The notes under the pieces: model-generated
Databases searched by the model: none
What the model was told of the DNA's origin: nothing
What the model saw: only the letters and a program-made list of their open reading frames with translations
Shown here: piece after piece, positions 34,341 through 45,989 of the stretch
Numbering within the stretch: position 1 is the stretch's first letter
Layout of the letters: each line of letters starts with the position of its first letter
Origin: Malaya genurostris
Lineage: Eukaryota > Arthropoda > Insecta > Diptera > Culicidae
Assembly (NCBI RefSeq): GCF_030247185.1
Contig: NC_080572.1
Location: forward strand, 91,217,435 to 91,281,434
DNA: 64,000 nucleotides
Direction: 5' to 3'
Program-made: the position numbers and the translations under genes

Positions 34341-36165
34341 AAACTTAGATTGACATGAAAGGTCTTGCTTTCCCATTGTTAATATGATTTTACATATTCA
34401 ATTCTGCTACATTAACTTTTTGCACTAAACATGTTATTCTGGAACCAAAGGTTTGAATCACATTAAAAAACCATCGATTTTATAAATGTTTGTAAAATTC
34501 GTTCATTTCCAAGTAACCGATGTGAATTTTTCGATCATTACACTCGGAGCTTCTTCGGTATAAAATTCAAAAATAAGGGTCACAAGACCTCTCATGCATC
34601 ATTGCGAAAAAAAAAATTAAATATCACTGATTAAAATAATCATGCGCGATCTCAGACAATCGAATAATGAACCTATGAGCATTATGATCACTCGAAGGAA
34701 AATTTCATCCATTTCAATATCACCATTATATTGATGATCCATAAACTCACACATGATGATGAAATAATCATTCAAAATCATTCTCACTGTAGCGTGATGT
34801 TTATTGTGTGCCGGAAAGCTTCTTGTTATCAAATTAACAATGTTATTTTGAAAGTTTCCAATACGCTGTTATTTTGAAAGTTTCCAACATTCAATGAAAA
34901 TTAAACGAAAAAATATTTTGATTATTCAATAAGACAAAAACATTCTGAACTGAGAATCCTAGTAAAACGTTTAGCATAAATTTTGTTTATAGAAGTAATA
35001 GGAGCAAAGGGTTTTTCTTATCTTGGACGCCAAGCAATTCTTTTGTATTCGCTGCTTTTTTGCGTCATCAGACATAACAGCAACATTGAACAATTTTCGA
35101 GCTACTTTTTCTGCGGTAAGACAAAATTTCGGCTCTAAGACGAAATAAGATATTGTATTTGATTTTATCTTTTTACTTTTTTATTTATGACACACAGAAT
35201 GTGATAACTTCTCGTAACTTTACTTTTGCCGGTTCGGATAGTAAATGGCAAACAACCTTTGCCTTCACTTTCGGACATATCAGAGACTCGGATGATTCGT
35301 ACCGCTAAGATGCCTGAGTTCGACTCCTCTGGTAGAAGGTAAAAGTTTAGATACGAGAAGCCTTCTGCTTACTTAAATGACACGTCTCACTTTTCCGCAC
35401 TTCATTTTCACATCCTTGCTCTTCCTTGAGTACTATGGCTCTATAATTTCATATTCTTTCTCCTCTCATAATCTCTAGTTAGTTTGATATCGTTAAAAAC
35501 CTAATAAAGTTTGATTTTATCACAATTCGTTGATTGACAGTCGAGTGATTTGTAAAATAACATGGTGAGTCTTCTCATGAGATGAGTATTGGTACAATAG
35601 CCCTAGCATATATGGATTAGGTTGAAATTGATTTTCAATACTTCACTCGTTTCATTATATATTTTCTAGTGACAATTGCTGCATGGCCGATAATCGTGAG
35701 AATATTCATTCATAATCATGTGTGAGTTTATGGAATATCATTATAGTAATATTGAACGGAATGAAAAAAGTAAGAAATTTTATTTTCTTTTGTTTCGAGA
35801 AATCATTTTTGAATTTGTAAGATGATATGTTTACCAATATTAAGATCCGGAATTTGTTTCGGCTCGATTGAGATTATTTTGAACGCCAGAGGAAAAAATC
35901 AAAGGATGGTAAATAGCTATTTTTTATAAAAGTAACGCATATTCAATTAGGTTAGTTCATCTGGAGCTCATATTTTGAGTGGAATTTCATAATGAACGCG
36001 ACAAATAAACACATGTTGAAATCAGACTACAGATTTTCATTGTTTAAAACAAAATATTGGGTGAAAGAAGGAGGAAAATGATTTTCCTCACTCGAACATA
36101 ATCTTTTCACTTGAATAAATGATGTTGGTAATAATTTATAAATGATTTAACAAGTGAAAGCGTCA
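34341..36165. other. unassigned, with diverged internal repeats
   Basis: 'ccataaactcacacatgatg' (34739-34758) is inverted at about 35715-35735 ('catgtgtgagtttatgg') with further matching flanks, which suggests an old inverted-repeat element. 'gtcgagtgatttgtaaaataac' at about 35541-35562 has a diverged direct copy at about 36650-36670. A B-box-like GAGTTCGACTCC at 35318 could be a SINE remnant. No gene was seen. Confidence 0.4.
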
Positions 36166-36342
36166 CTAATAGTACTGTTGTTGTACCGTTGAATTCCACT
36201 ATGTCACGTCATTACACTCTCACAAAGTCACTATTTTCACAGTCACACTTTCGGAAAAATAGTGACTGTGAAAATAGTGACTTTGTGAGAGCGTAATGAC
36301 GTGACATAGTGGAATTCAACGGTACAACAACAGTACTATTAG
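36166..36342. repeat. near-perfect 177-bp palindrome containing Penelope-type terminal sequence
   Basis: Arms of about 81 bp (36166-36246 and 36262-36342) pair with perhaps one mismatch around a 15-bp centre. The right-arm text 'aaaatagtgactttgtgaga' then 'gcgtaatgacgtgacatag' matches the 3' non-coding part of the Penelope-like element (about 2755-2800). The similarity continues past the arm to about 36385 ('aatattctactaacagctc'). Confidence 0.88.
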
Positions 36343-36385
36343 AGAGAATATTCTACTAACAGCTCAAACTGAAATTTAGGGAAGT

Positions 36386-37554
36386 GAAAGCATATTTTCC
36401 CCCGCATTTTGAGAGATAAACTTGCAATCACAGGAACTCGTACACCTCTAGTTGTGAAACACAACGTTAGATCGTTTATCACATTCATTTTTTAATTTCG
36501 ATGACCATTCGGATTATAGATTACACTTCTAATCTTAATTAAAAGACGGCTCTTCTAGAGATTGCATAACCGTTCGAATTAAAAAATGAGAAATTTCTCA
36601 TACAAAGATATGATTTTCGATATTATCAAAATTCATTGATTGAAAAACGAGTAATTTGAGAAATAACGTTATGACTTCTCTAATGATATGACTATCAGCA
36701 CAATGCCCCAATATGATGAATAGATTATCGATATTTTTATGGCCTCATAGGAGAACCGTGAATATTTACATTATTTTCTGACTCAGATTTTGATAGTTCT
36801 CCATCTTAAAACATTCAAGACAGGGCTCCATGCATTGACCCGCCAACCCGGGCTTACTTTTCACTGTAATTAAAATTGATTTTGATCATATCTTGGTAGA
36901 CTGTATGGAAAAAAAACTTATTTTAATCCACCTAGTGGTGTATTAGAGCTTTTCTCATTAACATTTCACGCGTAATCGATCCAAGTTTCATATTGGATAT
37001 TTTGAATTACTACTTCTGAAACCGAAATCAAAAGGCTGTCGAAGTTGCAGTAAATTTTTAGGGCCATTAAATAGCATTGTTTCGAAGATTTTGTACTTAT
37101 TTGTGTCGTCAACTATATGAAAGCAAGATATGTTTATCTTTCATTTTCCTGTCTTTACCTCAACACCGTCAATCACACATCGGTAACAGACATTTGTGTC
37201 TGTACCGTAAATCTCTTTTTTTTTGTTTTTTGGTTGAAAACTCGGACTCTCGGTGCCGATGGGCTCGCTTGTGTTTTCAAAATCGAGCTTCGGTGTTGGT
37301 TTTCGTTTTCGTCATCGCGTGTACGAAATCGAACACCACACACAGCGCGCTTCGTTCGTATAGGTGGTGTTGTGTGTTTTCGGAACCGGAAGTCAGATCC
37401 GGATGAAATTTAGAAGTTATGTATGGACTCATAAGACCATAGCCATGGCTGAGAAAAGTGAGTTTGTGACCACTATATCTGGTGCTTCCGGAACCGTACA
37501 CCCGGAAGTGATACGTTCGGCCGTCAATTGACAAGGCTGATGGAGACTGATTAG
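36386..37554. other. unassigned, includes satellite-like remnant
   Basis: A piece at about 37378-37510 ('cggaaccggaagtcagatcc', 'gtgcttccggaaccgtacac') resembles the TTCCGG satellite in reverse orientation. 'ttaatccacctagtggtgta' at 36933 looks like another dispersed repeat. The frames at 37077-37413 are chance. Confidence 0.4.
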
Positions 37555-37790
37555 TGCCCCTGGAAGCAAAGCCTTGGTACATAATACATTCCCTGTAGTG
37601 GAACTTGACCTTTCTGTTTCAACAGACTTCGCAGCCGATTCATAGCGTACAGAATCATTGCAAAGTCTAGTACTACACGATCCTACTGATACTAAGAACC
37701 CTTCCAGATTGGGGCTCGCACATACGACAACTGGCTTGTAAGACCAATGCCCTAGACATACATTGAACTATCAATCCGGGCTCAGGTCAT
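37555..37790 (-). mobile_element. tRNA-related SINE (same family as 10271)
   Basis: Minus strand from about 37790: a D-arm-like GATAGTTCAATGTATGTCTA, an anticodon-arm-like TTGGT-CTTACAA-GCCAG (loop with UAC), a B-box-like GTGCGAGCCCC, then the body ending 'gtctgttgaaacagaaagg' and 'accaaggctttgcttcc'. It overlaps the start of the direct repeat flanking the LINE. The LINE's 3'-side repeat copy begins inside this tRNA-like head. Confidence 0.72.
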
Positions 37791-38249
37791 ACAAGGTATA
37801 AATAGGCTCGTGCCGTTTTTTTAGAAACTCTAAAATTGACTAAAATTGGTTTCAAATTTAATATTCAAAATTTTGTCCATCACAAGTCAATGTATGGAAA
37901 CCCTTTTTGAAAAACTCGACCGGTTTGGACGCAATCCACGAATCGATCCAATTTTCGACTTCTTCAGACATTCATTCAGTGCTGACAATGTTGCATTGAC
38001 CGGAGCAAATAGTACTCGGAAAGAGTGAAATCTGGGATATACGGGTAGGATAAGACTTTTCATTTGAGCATTTCCAAGTATGTTTTTACCGGCTCTATAA
38101 CCTGTGTTCGGGAATTGTCATGTTGAACATTTAGGGGTTTTTTGTTTTGTGCCTTCGGCTGGTCAGTGCTTAAAGCAGTTAATTAGACTGCCAGAAAAAA
38201 AATTGTCATGCTGCCTAATTACTTTTTCGTGTCAATCGGTTTATTATGG
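37740..38249 (+). repeat. left direct repeat flanking the LINE (510 bp)
   Basis: It matches 42941-43291 nearly base for base from 'aagaccaatgccctagacat' to 'tcaatcggtttattatgg', apart from about 159 bp (37950-38110 region) that the right copy lacks. The junctions coincide with the two ends of the LINE, which is the geometry of a target-site duplication, though an exceptionally long one. Confidence 0.85.
38145..38240 (-). ncRNA. decayed hammerhead-like motif
   Basis: Minus strand: 'aactgctttaagcactgacc' then 'agccgaaggcacaaaac'. Compared with the 15.0-kb unit, CTGATGA has become CTGACCA and the GAAA before stem III is lost, so it should be inactive. A partly complementary stem I (TAATTAGGC against GTCTAATTA) and the downstream 'aacccctaaatg' show the same family. 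An identical copy is at 43187-43282. Confidence 0.55.
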
Positions 38250-41200
38250 TTTGTCGGCTGCTCGGCCATCCATGGAAGTTGACCATCAATGTCAACTTCC
38301 CTCTCTGAGCAGCCTAGATAGCCGTGTAGTGTCGGTAGCGGTTTCCCAACTGGCTAAGAATAACGCTACGGTCCACCTGTACCGGTGGTATAAGTCCACC
38401 AAACAGGTAAGCCGTGTGGCATCCGGCGGAATTATTTTTTTACCAAGAATTGATCCACTGGTTTCCTGTTCCATGTCGTAAAAGGCCACAAAAATAGGAA
38501 CTCCTAAGCCAAGGTGTATTTCCGTGCCGATGGCTGAATGGCTTCAGGAGGTTAAACAATGCAGTCGTGAACGGAATATCTTGGGGTGTTCCCTTACTGT
38601 GTTAAGCGAAGCTCTGGCACAGTGGACGACTTCTTTCTTCGCAACTCGTGGGATTTAAATGATAATAACATTTAAAAAAATCCTTACATGGTTCGCTATA
38701 GGCGATTATAAGCCAATATATTTGGTTTCTTGTAGTTGTTGTACGGTTGGTGCTGGAGGTGGAATGTTCGTTACTCTAATCTATAATGGTTAGAGTGGCA
38801 CAAATCAATCTTCAGCATAAACGTACAGCAACTATGAATCTATCCAGACTTCTTCAAGAAGGTAAAGCTTCTATAGCTTTGGTTCAAGAACCATATTTCC
38901 AAAAGGGAAACTTCTACGTTGGAAAATTGTTAAACCCAGTCTTTGTTGCCTTCAACAAGATCGGTATGACTAATCCACGTGAAATGCCTCTAGCATGCAT
39001 ACTTGCAAATAGTGTTCTCGATGTTTCTCTCATATCGGAGCTCACAACTCGGGATATTTGTGCTGTCACAGTTGGTATGACTATTGATGGCATAGACAGG
39101 AAATATGTCTATTGTTCGGCATATTTACCGCATAACCAACCTTCGCCAAGCGATGACTTCAAAAAGGTTGTATCATACTGCTGCAAGAGTGATATACCGC
39201 TTGTAATCGGCAGTGACATAAATGCTCACCATATCATTTGGGGCAGCACAGATATAAATTCGAGAGGCTCTGATATGATGGAATTCGTGAGCAGTACAAA
39301 CCTGCACATAGTCAATGCAGGAAACCGCCCAACTTTTGCGAGATCTGGAAGAGAGGAGGTTTTGGACGTAACTCTCTGCTCTGATAGAATTGCGCATGAG
39401 TTGGTGAATTGGCTCGTCTCCGATGAGCTCGAACCTTCGTTGTCTGATCATAAGTACATATTCATTGATCATTCAAACGTTAAATTTGATATTGTCACAT
39501 ATCGTAATCCCAAATCTACAAACTGGGACCTCTATGAAGAGGGCTTGGCGACTAGATTTTACGGGTACCAACCAACAATTGAAACCCCAATTGATTTGGA
39601 AAATGTTGTCGACGAGACAAATTCACTCATAGTTGCAGCATATGAAGAGGCTTGTCCACTTCGGATTGTGCGAGCTACTAGAGGAACTCCTTGGTGGAAT
39701 GTTGAACTTGCTAGACTAAGGAAACTATGCAGAAGAGCTTGGAACCACCGACGCAGAGATGGGTCGGAGGCATACGTGTCGGCTCGAAGGGCTTACAAAA
39801 ATGATCTTCGATCGTCTGAGCGAAGTGGTTGGAAAAGCCTCTGCACAAATGTCTCTAGTCTCAACGAGGCTAGCAGATTAAATAAGTTACTTTCGAAGTC
39901 TAAGGACTTTAATGTCAGTTTCTTAAGAACTTCAGATGGTGAACACTTGTCTGATGAAAGTGATGTACTTCACTGCCTTTTTAACACTCACTTTCCAGGA
40001 TGTATGGATCCATCACCGACAGCTCTTCCCGAGACTTTTTCAGGTAGTTACGATTCTTGGGCCCTTGCTCGAAGCGTTGTGACGATTGAATCGGTCAAAT
40101 GGGCAGTTGAGAGTTTTGCTCCGTACAAATCTCCTGGAAAGGATGGAGTTTTCCCAGTGTTACTGCAGAAAGGGTATGAACATTTCAAACATGTTTTGAA
40201 GAAAATACTTACTTTTAGTCTTGCGACTGGATATATTCCAAGAGCCTGGCAGGAAATAATTGTCAAATTTATTCCCAAAGGCGGTCGCGACACTTATGAG
40301 GAAGCGAAGAGTTTCAGGCCTATCAGTCTTAGCTCATTTCTTCTTAAAACAGTGGAACGCATAGTCGATCACTATATCAGGAATGTTAGTCTGGGCGTGC
40401 AACCGCTACATGGAATGCAACATGCTTACCAGCGTGGAAAGTCCACTACAACCCTGTTACATGATGTTGTGTACAACATTGAAAAAGCTTTCTCACAAAA
40501 GCAATCTTGCTTGGGAGTTTTCCTAGATATTGAAGGTGCCTTTGATAACGTGTCTTTCAATTCAATTCTGGAAGCAGCCCGTGGTCATGGCATACCTTCA
40601 AGTATCACAAATTGGATACACGCAATGCTTAGCAATCGACTTCTTTGTTCATCGCTTCGGCAAGCAGAGATTAGAAAGCTGAGTGTCTGTGTGTGTCCTC
40701 AAGGTGGTGTACTATCCCCACTTTTATGGAACCTAGTCGCTGATGGTTTGTTAAGGAAACTTAATAACCTTGGATTTCCGACTTATGGTTTTGCCGACGA
40801 TTATCATATATTGATGACCGGTATAAGCATTAACACTCTCTTTGATTTAATGCAGCAAGCCCTGCGATCTGTTGGGCAATGATGTTGTCAGGTTGGATTA
40901 TCTGTAAATCCGGGCAAAACATCAATGGTGCTTTTCACTCATCGTAGGATAATCACAGGAGCTCGTCCGTTGCAGTTCTTTGGTTCAGAGGTCTCTGTGG
41001 TCGATCAAGTTAAATACGTCGGGGTTATTCTTGACTCAAAACTGAATTGGTCTGCTCACATTGACTTCAGGATTAAAAGAGCTTGTATGGCTTTCGGCCA
41101 ATGCAGACGAGCTTTTGGAAAATCATGGGGACTCAAACCCAGATATATTCATTGGATCTACACAACTATTGTTAGACCAATTTTAGCATATGGTTGTCTT

Positions 41201-42940
41201 GTATGGTGGCAGAAAGGAGAAGTCGCGACAGTTCAGTCAAAGCTAAATCATCTCCAAAGGATGGTCCTAATGGCGATGACAGGAGCATTCACGACAACTC
41301 CTACTGCTGCTCTAGAGGCGCTACTGTGCATTAAACCACTACATGTGTTCCTAAAACAAGAAGCATTATCTTGTGCATACCGTATTAAGGTTACAGGGCT
41401 TTGGAACAGTAACCTATTAGATTATGCTACCAGCCACACTCGCTTGTGGTCTCAAATGGTTACATGGGATGAGTATTTACTCGCTCCTAGTGACCTAACT
41501 CTCACATGCAGTTTTCCTTTCAAAACTTTCCATGTGAGCTATCCTCTTCGTGAGGAATGGTTGTCTGGTTGTCTGGAACGACAACTTGATGAACACATAG
41601 TTTGTTATACGGACGGTTCTCTGTTGAATGGTCGTGCTGGTGCTGGTGTCTACTGTCGTGAAATGAGGCTGGAGCAGTCTCATTCACTTGGTAGATACTG
41701 TACTGTGTTCCAAGCAGAAATCTACGCGATTCTGTGTGGAGTACAATCGGCACTTCAGCAGAGGATCTGTGGTAAACGAATTTATTTTTGTTCCGACAGT
41801 CAGGCAGCCTTAAAAGCACTCAGTTCGAATGACTCACGGTCGAATCTAGTGATCGCATGTCGAACTCAAATTGAAGACCTCAGCATTTCAAATGCTGTTT
41901 ACTTCTTATGGGTACCCGGCCATTCTGGTATTACTGGAAATGAATGGGCTGATGAGTTGGCTAGAGCTGGTGCAACGAATGATTTCGTTGGTCCTGAACC
42001 AGCTTTACCACTTTCAACTAGTTGGATAAAGCACAAGATTCGTTCTTGGGCTGCATCCAAACATGCCAGCTACTGGCGCAGCTTGCAAACTTGCGCTCAG
42101 ACAAAAGCATTTCTACCAGATTTAAATCTGAAAATGTCAAAGTGTCTACTGCATTTCTCCAAGCAACATTGCAGTATTCTGGTCAGAGCTCTGACTGGAC
42201 ATTGCAAACTCAATTATCACATGGCTACTATTCAACGTGCTGAGTATTATTCGTGTGATTTGTGTGAATGCGATTATGGTACTTCATATCATCTGATATG
42301 TAACTGTCCCGCATTGACGCAGCTACGTATCCGGGTTTTTGGTTCTCCATACATGGTTGAGTCAGTGTATGCGGAGCTAAAATTGAAGGATATTCTCTCG
42401 TTTCTCACCCAATGTGGTAAGGAGCTATAGTCAGAAGGGTTCATCGTTCTTCCTGGAGTGAATGAATCCCTTCTGTATTCACCTTAAATAGGGTTTAGCA
42501 GATTGTTTGGCATTCTTTAGGGGGTGCCGAATTTACTTCTGCTCGTACATACTGCGAATCGTTCTGCATTCTTCCGGGAGTTCAGAATGGTGTCGCTTTT
42601 GTAAGATCTCTAAATCCTCTCGGGGGTTGGAGGTTTTATTAACAGCAGACTGTTCGGGACCTCGTAGAGGTTCAGAATTTACTTCTGCTTCCACTAAATG
42701 TGATCCTCAGCAGATTGTTCGGCATCCCTTAGGGGTGCAGAATTTACTTCTGCTTTTATGTGTTTTTGTGTCGTCAATTTTTCCCATCCTCCTAGTCCAA
42801 CCCTTACCATTTCCTTTCAATCCTTCCCTCTTATATATCGGGAAAATGATGCTAAAAACAAATTGATGGCAAGGCACAAATCTCCAAATATCAAGGGGAA
42901 CGTGCCATTTGAGCCAATTTGTTCTGATTCCTGATTCCTG
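38250..42940 (+). mobile_element. nearly complete LOA/R1-group LINE (about 4.7 kb)
   Basis: The element has about 0.54 kb of 5' untranslated sequence beginning with a strong hairpin, and one long frame with APE-type endonuclease, reverse transcriptase, RNase H and a Cys-His tail. A 0.5-kb 3' UTR ends in a short tandem tail, 'ttctgattcctgattcctg'. No separate ORF1 is visible. A single-ORF, RNase H-bearing layout of this length is comparable to LOA-clade elements such as Lian of Aedes (from memory). An older 3' fragment of the family is at 10232-11230. Confidence 0.88.
38786..42430 (+). pseudogene. LINE ORF2 polyprotein (EN-RT-RNase H) with one in-frame stop
   Basis: The start is ATG 38786 (MVRVAQINLQHKRTATMNL). 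The endonuclease occupies residues of about 1-230: N in QINLQH, E in LVQEPY, GSDINAHH, and SDH at LEPSLSDH. The reverse transcriptase occupies about 420-690: SPGKDGVFP, RPISLSS, QHAYQRGKSTTTLL, FLDIEGAFDNV, CPQGGVLSPLLWN and FADDYHIL. A TGA at 40880-40882 stops the frame; the same frame is open again at once and continues to 42430. That part holds NPGKTSMVLF, KYVGVILDSKLNW, RNase H (CYTDGS, QAEIYAI, CSDSQAAL, WVPGHSGITGNEWADELA) and a C-terminal CDLCECDYGTSYHLIC. The single nonsense change is the only lesion I see, so the copy is young. Confidence 0.93.
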
Positions 42941-43291
42941 AAGACCAATGCCCTAGACATACATTGAACTATCAACCCGGGCTCAGGTCATACAAGGTAT
43001 AAATAGGCTCGTGCCGTTTTTTAGAAACTCTAAAATTGACTAAAATTGGTTTCAAATTTAATATTCAAAATTTTGTCCATCACAAGTCAATGTATGGAAA
43101 CCCTTTTTGAAAAACTCGACCGGTTTGGACGCAATCCACGAATCGATCCAATCCAATTGTCATGTTGAACATTTAGGGGTTTTTTGTTTTGTGCCTTCGG
43201 CTGGTCAGTGCTTAAAGCAGTTAATTAGACTGCCAGAAAAAAAATTGTCATGCTGCCTAATTACTTTTTCGTGTCAATCGGTTTATTATGG
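42941..43291 (+). repeat. right direct repeat flanking the LINE (351 bp)
   Basis: It starts exactly after the LINE tail with 'aagaccaatg' and ends 'ggtttattatgg'. It lacks about 159 bp relative to the left copy (junction 'gatccaat|ccaattgtcatg'). It contains the second decayed hammerhead unit (43187-43282, minus). Confidence 0.85.
43187..43282 (-). ncRNA. decayed hammerhead-like motif, second copy
   Basis: It has the same sequence as the motif at 38145-38240, carried along by the flanking duplication. CTGACCA replaces the essential CTGATGA, so no activity is expected. Confidence 0.55.
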
Positions 43292-43299
43292 CCGTTTTT

Positions 43300-43930
43300 T
43301 TTTTTTTTGCGATGCTCGACCAAAACGCATCAAGTATTGTCGTTAGACCGTGATCATTTACCTCAATTGCAGCAGCTCATAATACATCACATTTAGCTGG
43401 TTTCAAAAGAACTTGCTGAGTGATCATGAATATTATGAACGGTCATCGATGTTGTTGAATGGTCGGGTGTATCCATACGTTGCTCGACGTTTTGGATTAT
43501 CGTAATGGACCAACTTTTCATTACCAGTAACAATTCGATGCAAAAAACTTTTTCTTATGTGACGTTTAAGAAATACGTGAAGAAACGTCGATCGACGTCG
43601 CTTTATTTCAATTCATACGGCACCCAGCTGCCTACCTTTCGGATCATTCCCATTGATATTAAACGTTGGCAAATGGCTGGATGAGTTACTTTGAGTGAGC
43701 TCGCATGTTTTCCTTACGTTCGTAACGGGTCTGATTCGAGCTATTCCTCTAATTATTCCAATGCTCAAACTTTGATGGCGCTCTGGTTCGTTCTTCATTT
43801 TACAAATCAAAATTGTTACTTCTGAACCATGCAAACCACTAGAGCATGCTCACCACACGCGTTCACCAAAATGCAATAACTTTCGGTGGTTGTTCTTTCA
43901 TATTGAACTGCCACAAACATACTTTATTCG
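43300..43930 (-). pseudogene. mariner transposase relic (central part)
   Basis: Minus strand pieces in mariner order: FNINGNDPKGRQLGAV (cf. the K.G.WVPHEL block), then in shifted frames IRKSFLHRIVTGNEKLVHYD and NPKRRATYGY. VMYYELLQL and YLMRFGRASQ follow further on. The first catalytic aspartate (VTGDE in the family) is N here, and several stops occur. The N-terminal helix-turn-helix and the C-terminal third with the remaining catalytic residues are not seen. Confidence 0.78.
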
Positions 43931-45989
43931 CCATCAGTTAGAAAACGGCATGAACATGTTTTTTTTACTCTTTGGACCCCGATAACATGAACGAAACTAA
44001 TAAATGAAAAATCGAAAGTATCGTCCCAATACAATACATGGCCAATTATACTGACGGAAAATTATTGTAATACTAATCGGCCTCTCCTACCTGCCTCAGG
44101 CTCACAAAAAATTCAGGTACATAATTAAACTATCATCTTTATTGATCGTTGATCCGCCTTATAATTAATCGATTCAATTAATCATCTATTCTCGATTCTC
44201 GATGCTGAGCAGAATAGCTGGAAAATCCTTAGATTCCTTGAGCAACCACATGTTTGCAAAAAAGCATCATTCGCGTTTGCCGGAACGCCAGGCTGAACAC
44301 ACCACATTTTCCGCACATCATATATCAATAAGCCATATCATCGGATTCTAACGCTGTCAGTCAGCCGTTTGTCGAGCGCATGCCTGCAGCGTGCCAGACA
44401 CGGTGGATTCTGCCTGTTTACGAGGTAATCGCCGGCACGAGTTCAACCCGGACCCCACACACTGGCAATGAACCTCGGCTGATCTTTTCAAAACTGACAA
44501 CCCGCTGATGTTTTCAATAAAGAAGGTAAGAACAGTATGCGGAAACAGAATTTAGTTATTAATATGATAATTCATAGTAGGATTAGCTCAAAATTGGGGC
44601 TCGTTGTTTTTTTTTGTGGGCTGTACTAAACATTGGGTTTACAGTAATTCGAGTTGACTCTGCCTTTGGCTTGAAGCAGTTTTGTGCGAAGCGCATTTTT
44701 TTGCGCATAATTCAACCAGTCTAGTCTCACTTAAAATAAATTCATTTCTTGTTTAGCTCAACAGCTAAACACTCGTGAGGCCACAATGAAATATTGCATT
44801 GGTACAAACACAGCCAAAGTGAAGCATTGCCAACATAGCTTGCATTTCCTCATGCTATCGGAACCATAGTAAAGCTGTCGTACCCGGACCGGTGCGGTTC
44901 ATTTCTTCGCAAAATTCACATACACTATTGATCAACTGAACGTGCGGACCGTGAGGGAGCCAAATAATTGTGCGCCCAACGTAGAATTCGTATCGAAATG
45001 CCAGCACTCCCACCCTTAGCATTGTAATCGAGGATCGTTGCTTGGTTTGGGACAGACCTCCAAGAATTTTACACGACCAAACAATGCGCCGTCTAGCTCT
45101 GGTTCAAGCGGCAAACGGATTTTGCAAATGTCTACTCCATGCGCCCGCTGTCATACCCGTCTAGCTTTCAGGCAAATGGGTTCCGTGTCAAACCGGCGCA
45201 CCTTTCGGCGACAGACATACCCATTTCATGAGCTTAGATTGGTGAGCTCGATGACTGTGTGCTTGTGCAAGAGAGACCACTTGATCAAGGCTATTAATCG
45301 TACACTGCTCGGAATTAGTAGTTTACTGACACTTTGTCAACAGAATTATGGTAATTTTCGCCTGAGGTCTGCATTTGAATGATTTCATTTAATTTTTCGT
45401 AAGCAGAAAATTGCTACCTTTTCGTTATAGTAGCTTAAATGGCGATCCACCAAATTCAAGGGTTATAAACAAAGGCAACACGTTTGCCGGCGAGGAAACG
45501 CTCATTTTGAATTACACTATTGACAAGCGAGGTTAACCAGATACCAGAGGAAATATCATTACGAAAACAGCATTGTTTCTAGTTACTAGAGTGGGTGAAA
45601 GGTTACCTTTAAAAAATAAAAGAACACAGTTTTCATTCCGCACTATCTTCCCGCTCGAGCAGAAGTTTTCACAGAAGTGCATATCTTTTGATGCTTGCGA
45701 ACAGATTATAATTTGTGACAGCCATATCAGGTGAATGTGGGAAAATAATTGAAGCCTCAAATCGTTAAATTGAGGTGGTTACGCTTGCTTTTGTGTGCCG
45801 GTGCGTCGATTTGTGCAAATGACAGTTTCACCTTCAGTTGCCCCAAAAATCTTCAGTTATACCTATGTACTGTTGATAATTCTCACAAAGAGCTGGAACT
45901 TACTATCTTGATCAAAAAGTTCTTGGAATTTATTCAAAAAACTATAAATACAGCATTATTCATCAAAATCGATATTGTTCCTTTCAAAG
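43931..45989. other. 2 kb without a recognisable gene
   Basis: No domain or RNA gene was recognised. The frame at 45038-45382 (114 codons) lacks any motif that I know. Confidence 0.4.

Noticed and set aside
37077..37413. Two overlapping plus-strand frames near 100 codons
   Set aside because: Different frames of the same DNA, no motif, and the 3' part is satellite-like.
38250..38450. HDV-like ribozyme at the LINE 5' end
   Set aside because: A P1-like helix exists, but P2 and P4 could not be drawn and the segment before the P1 3' strand does not pair as P3; listed only as a hairpin.
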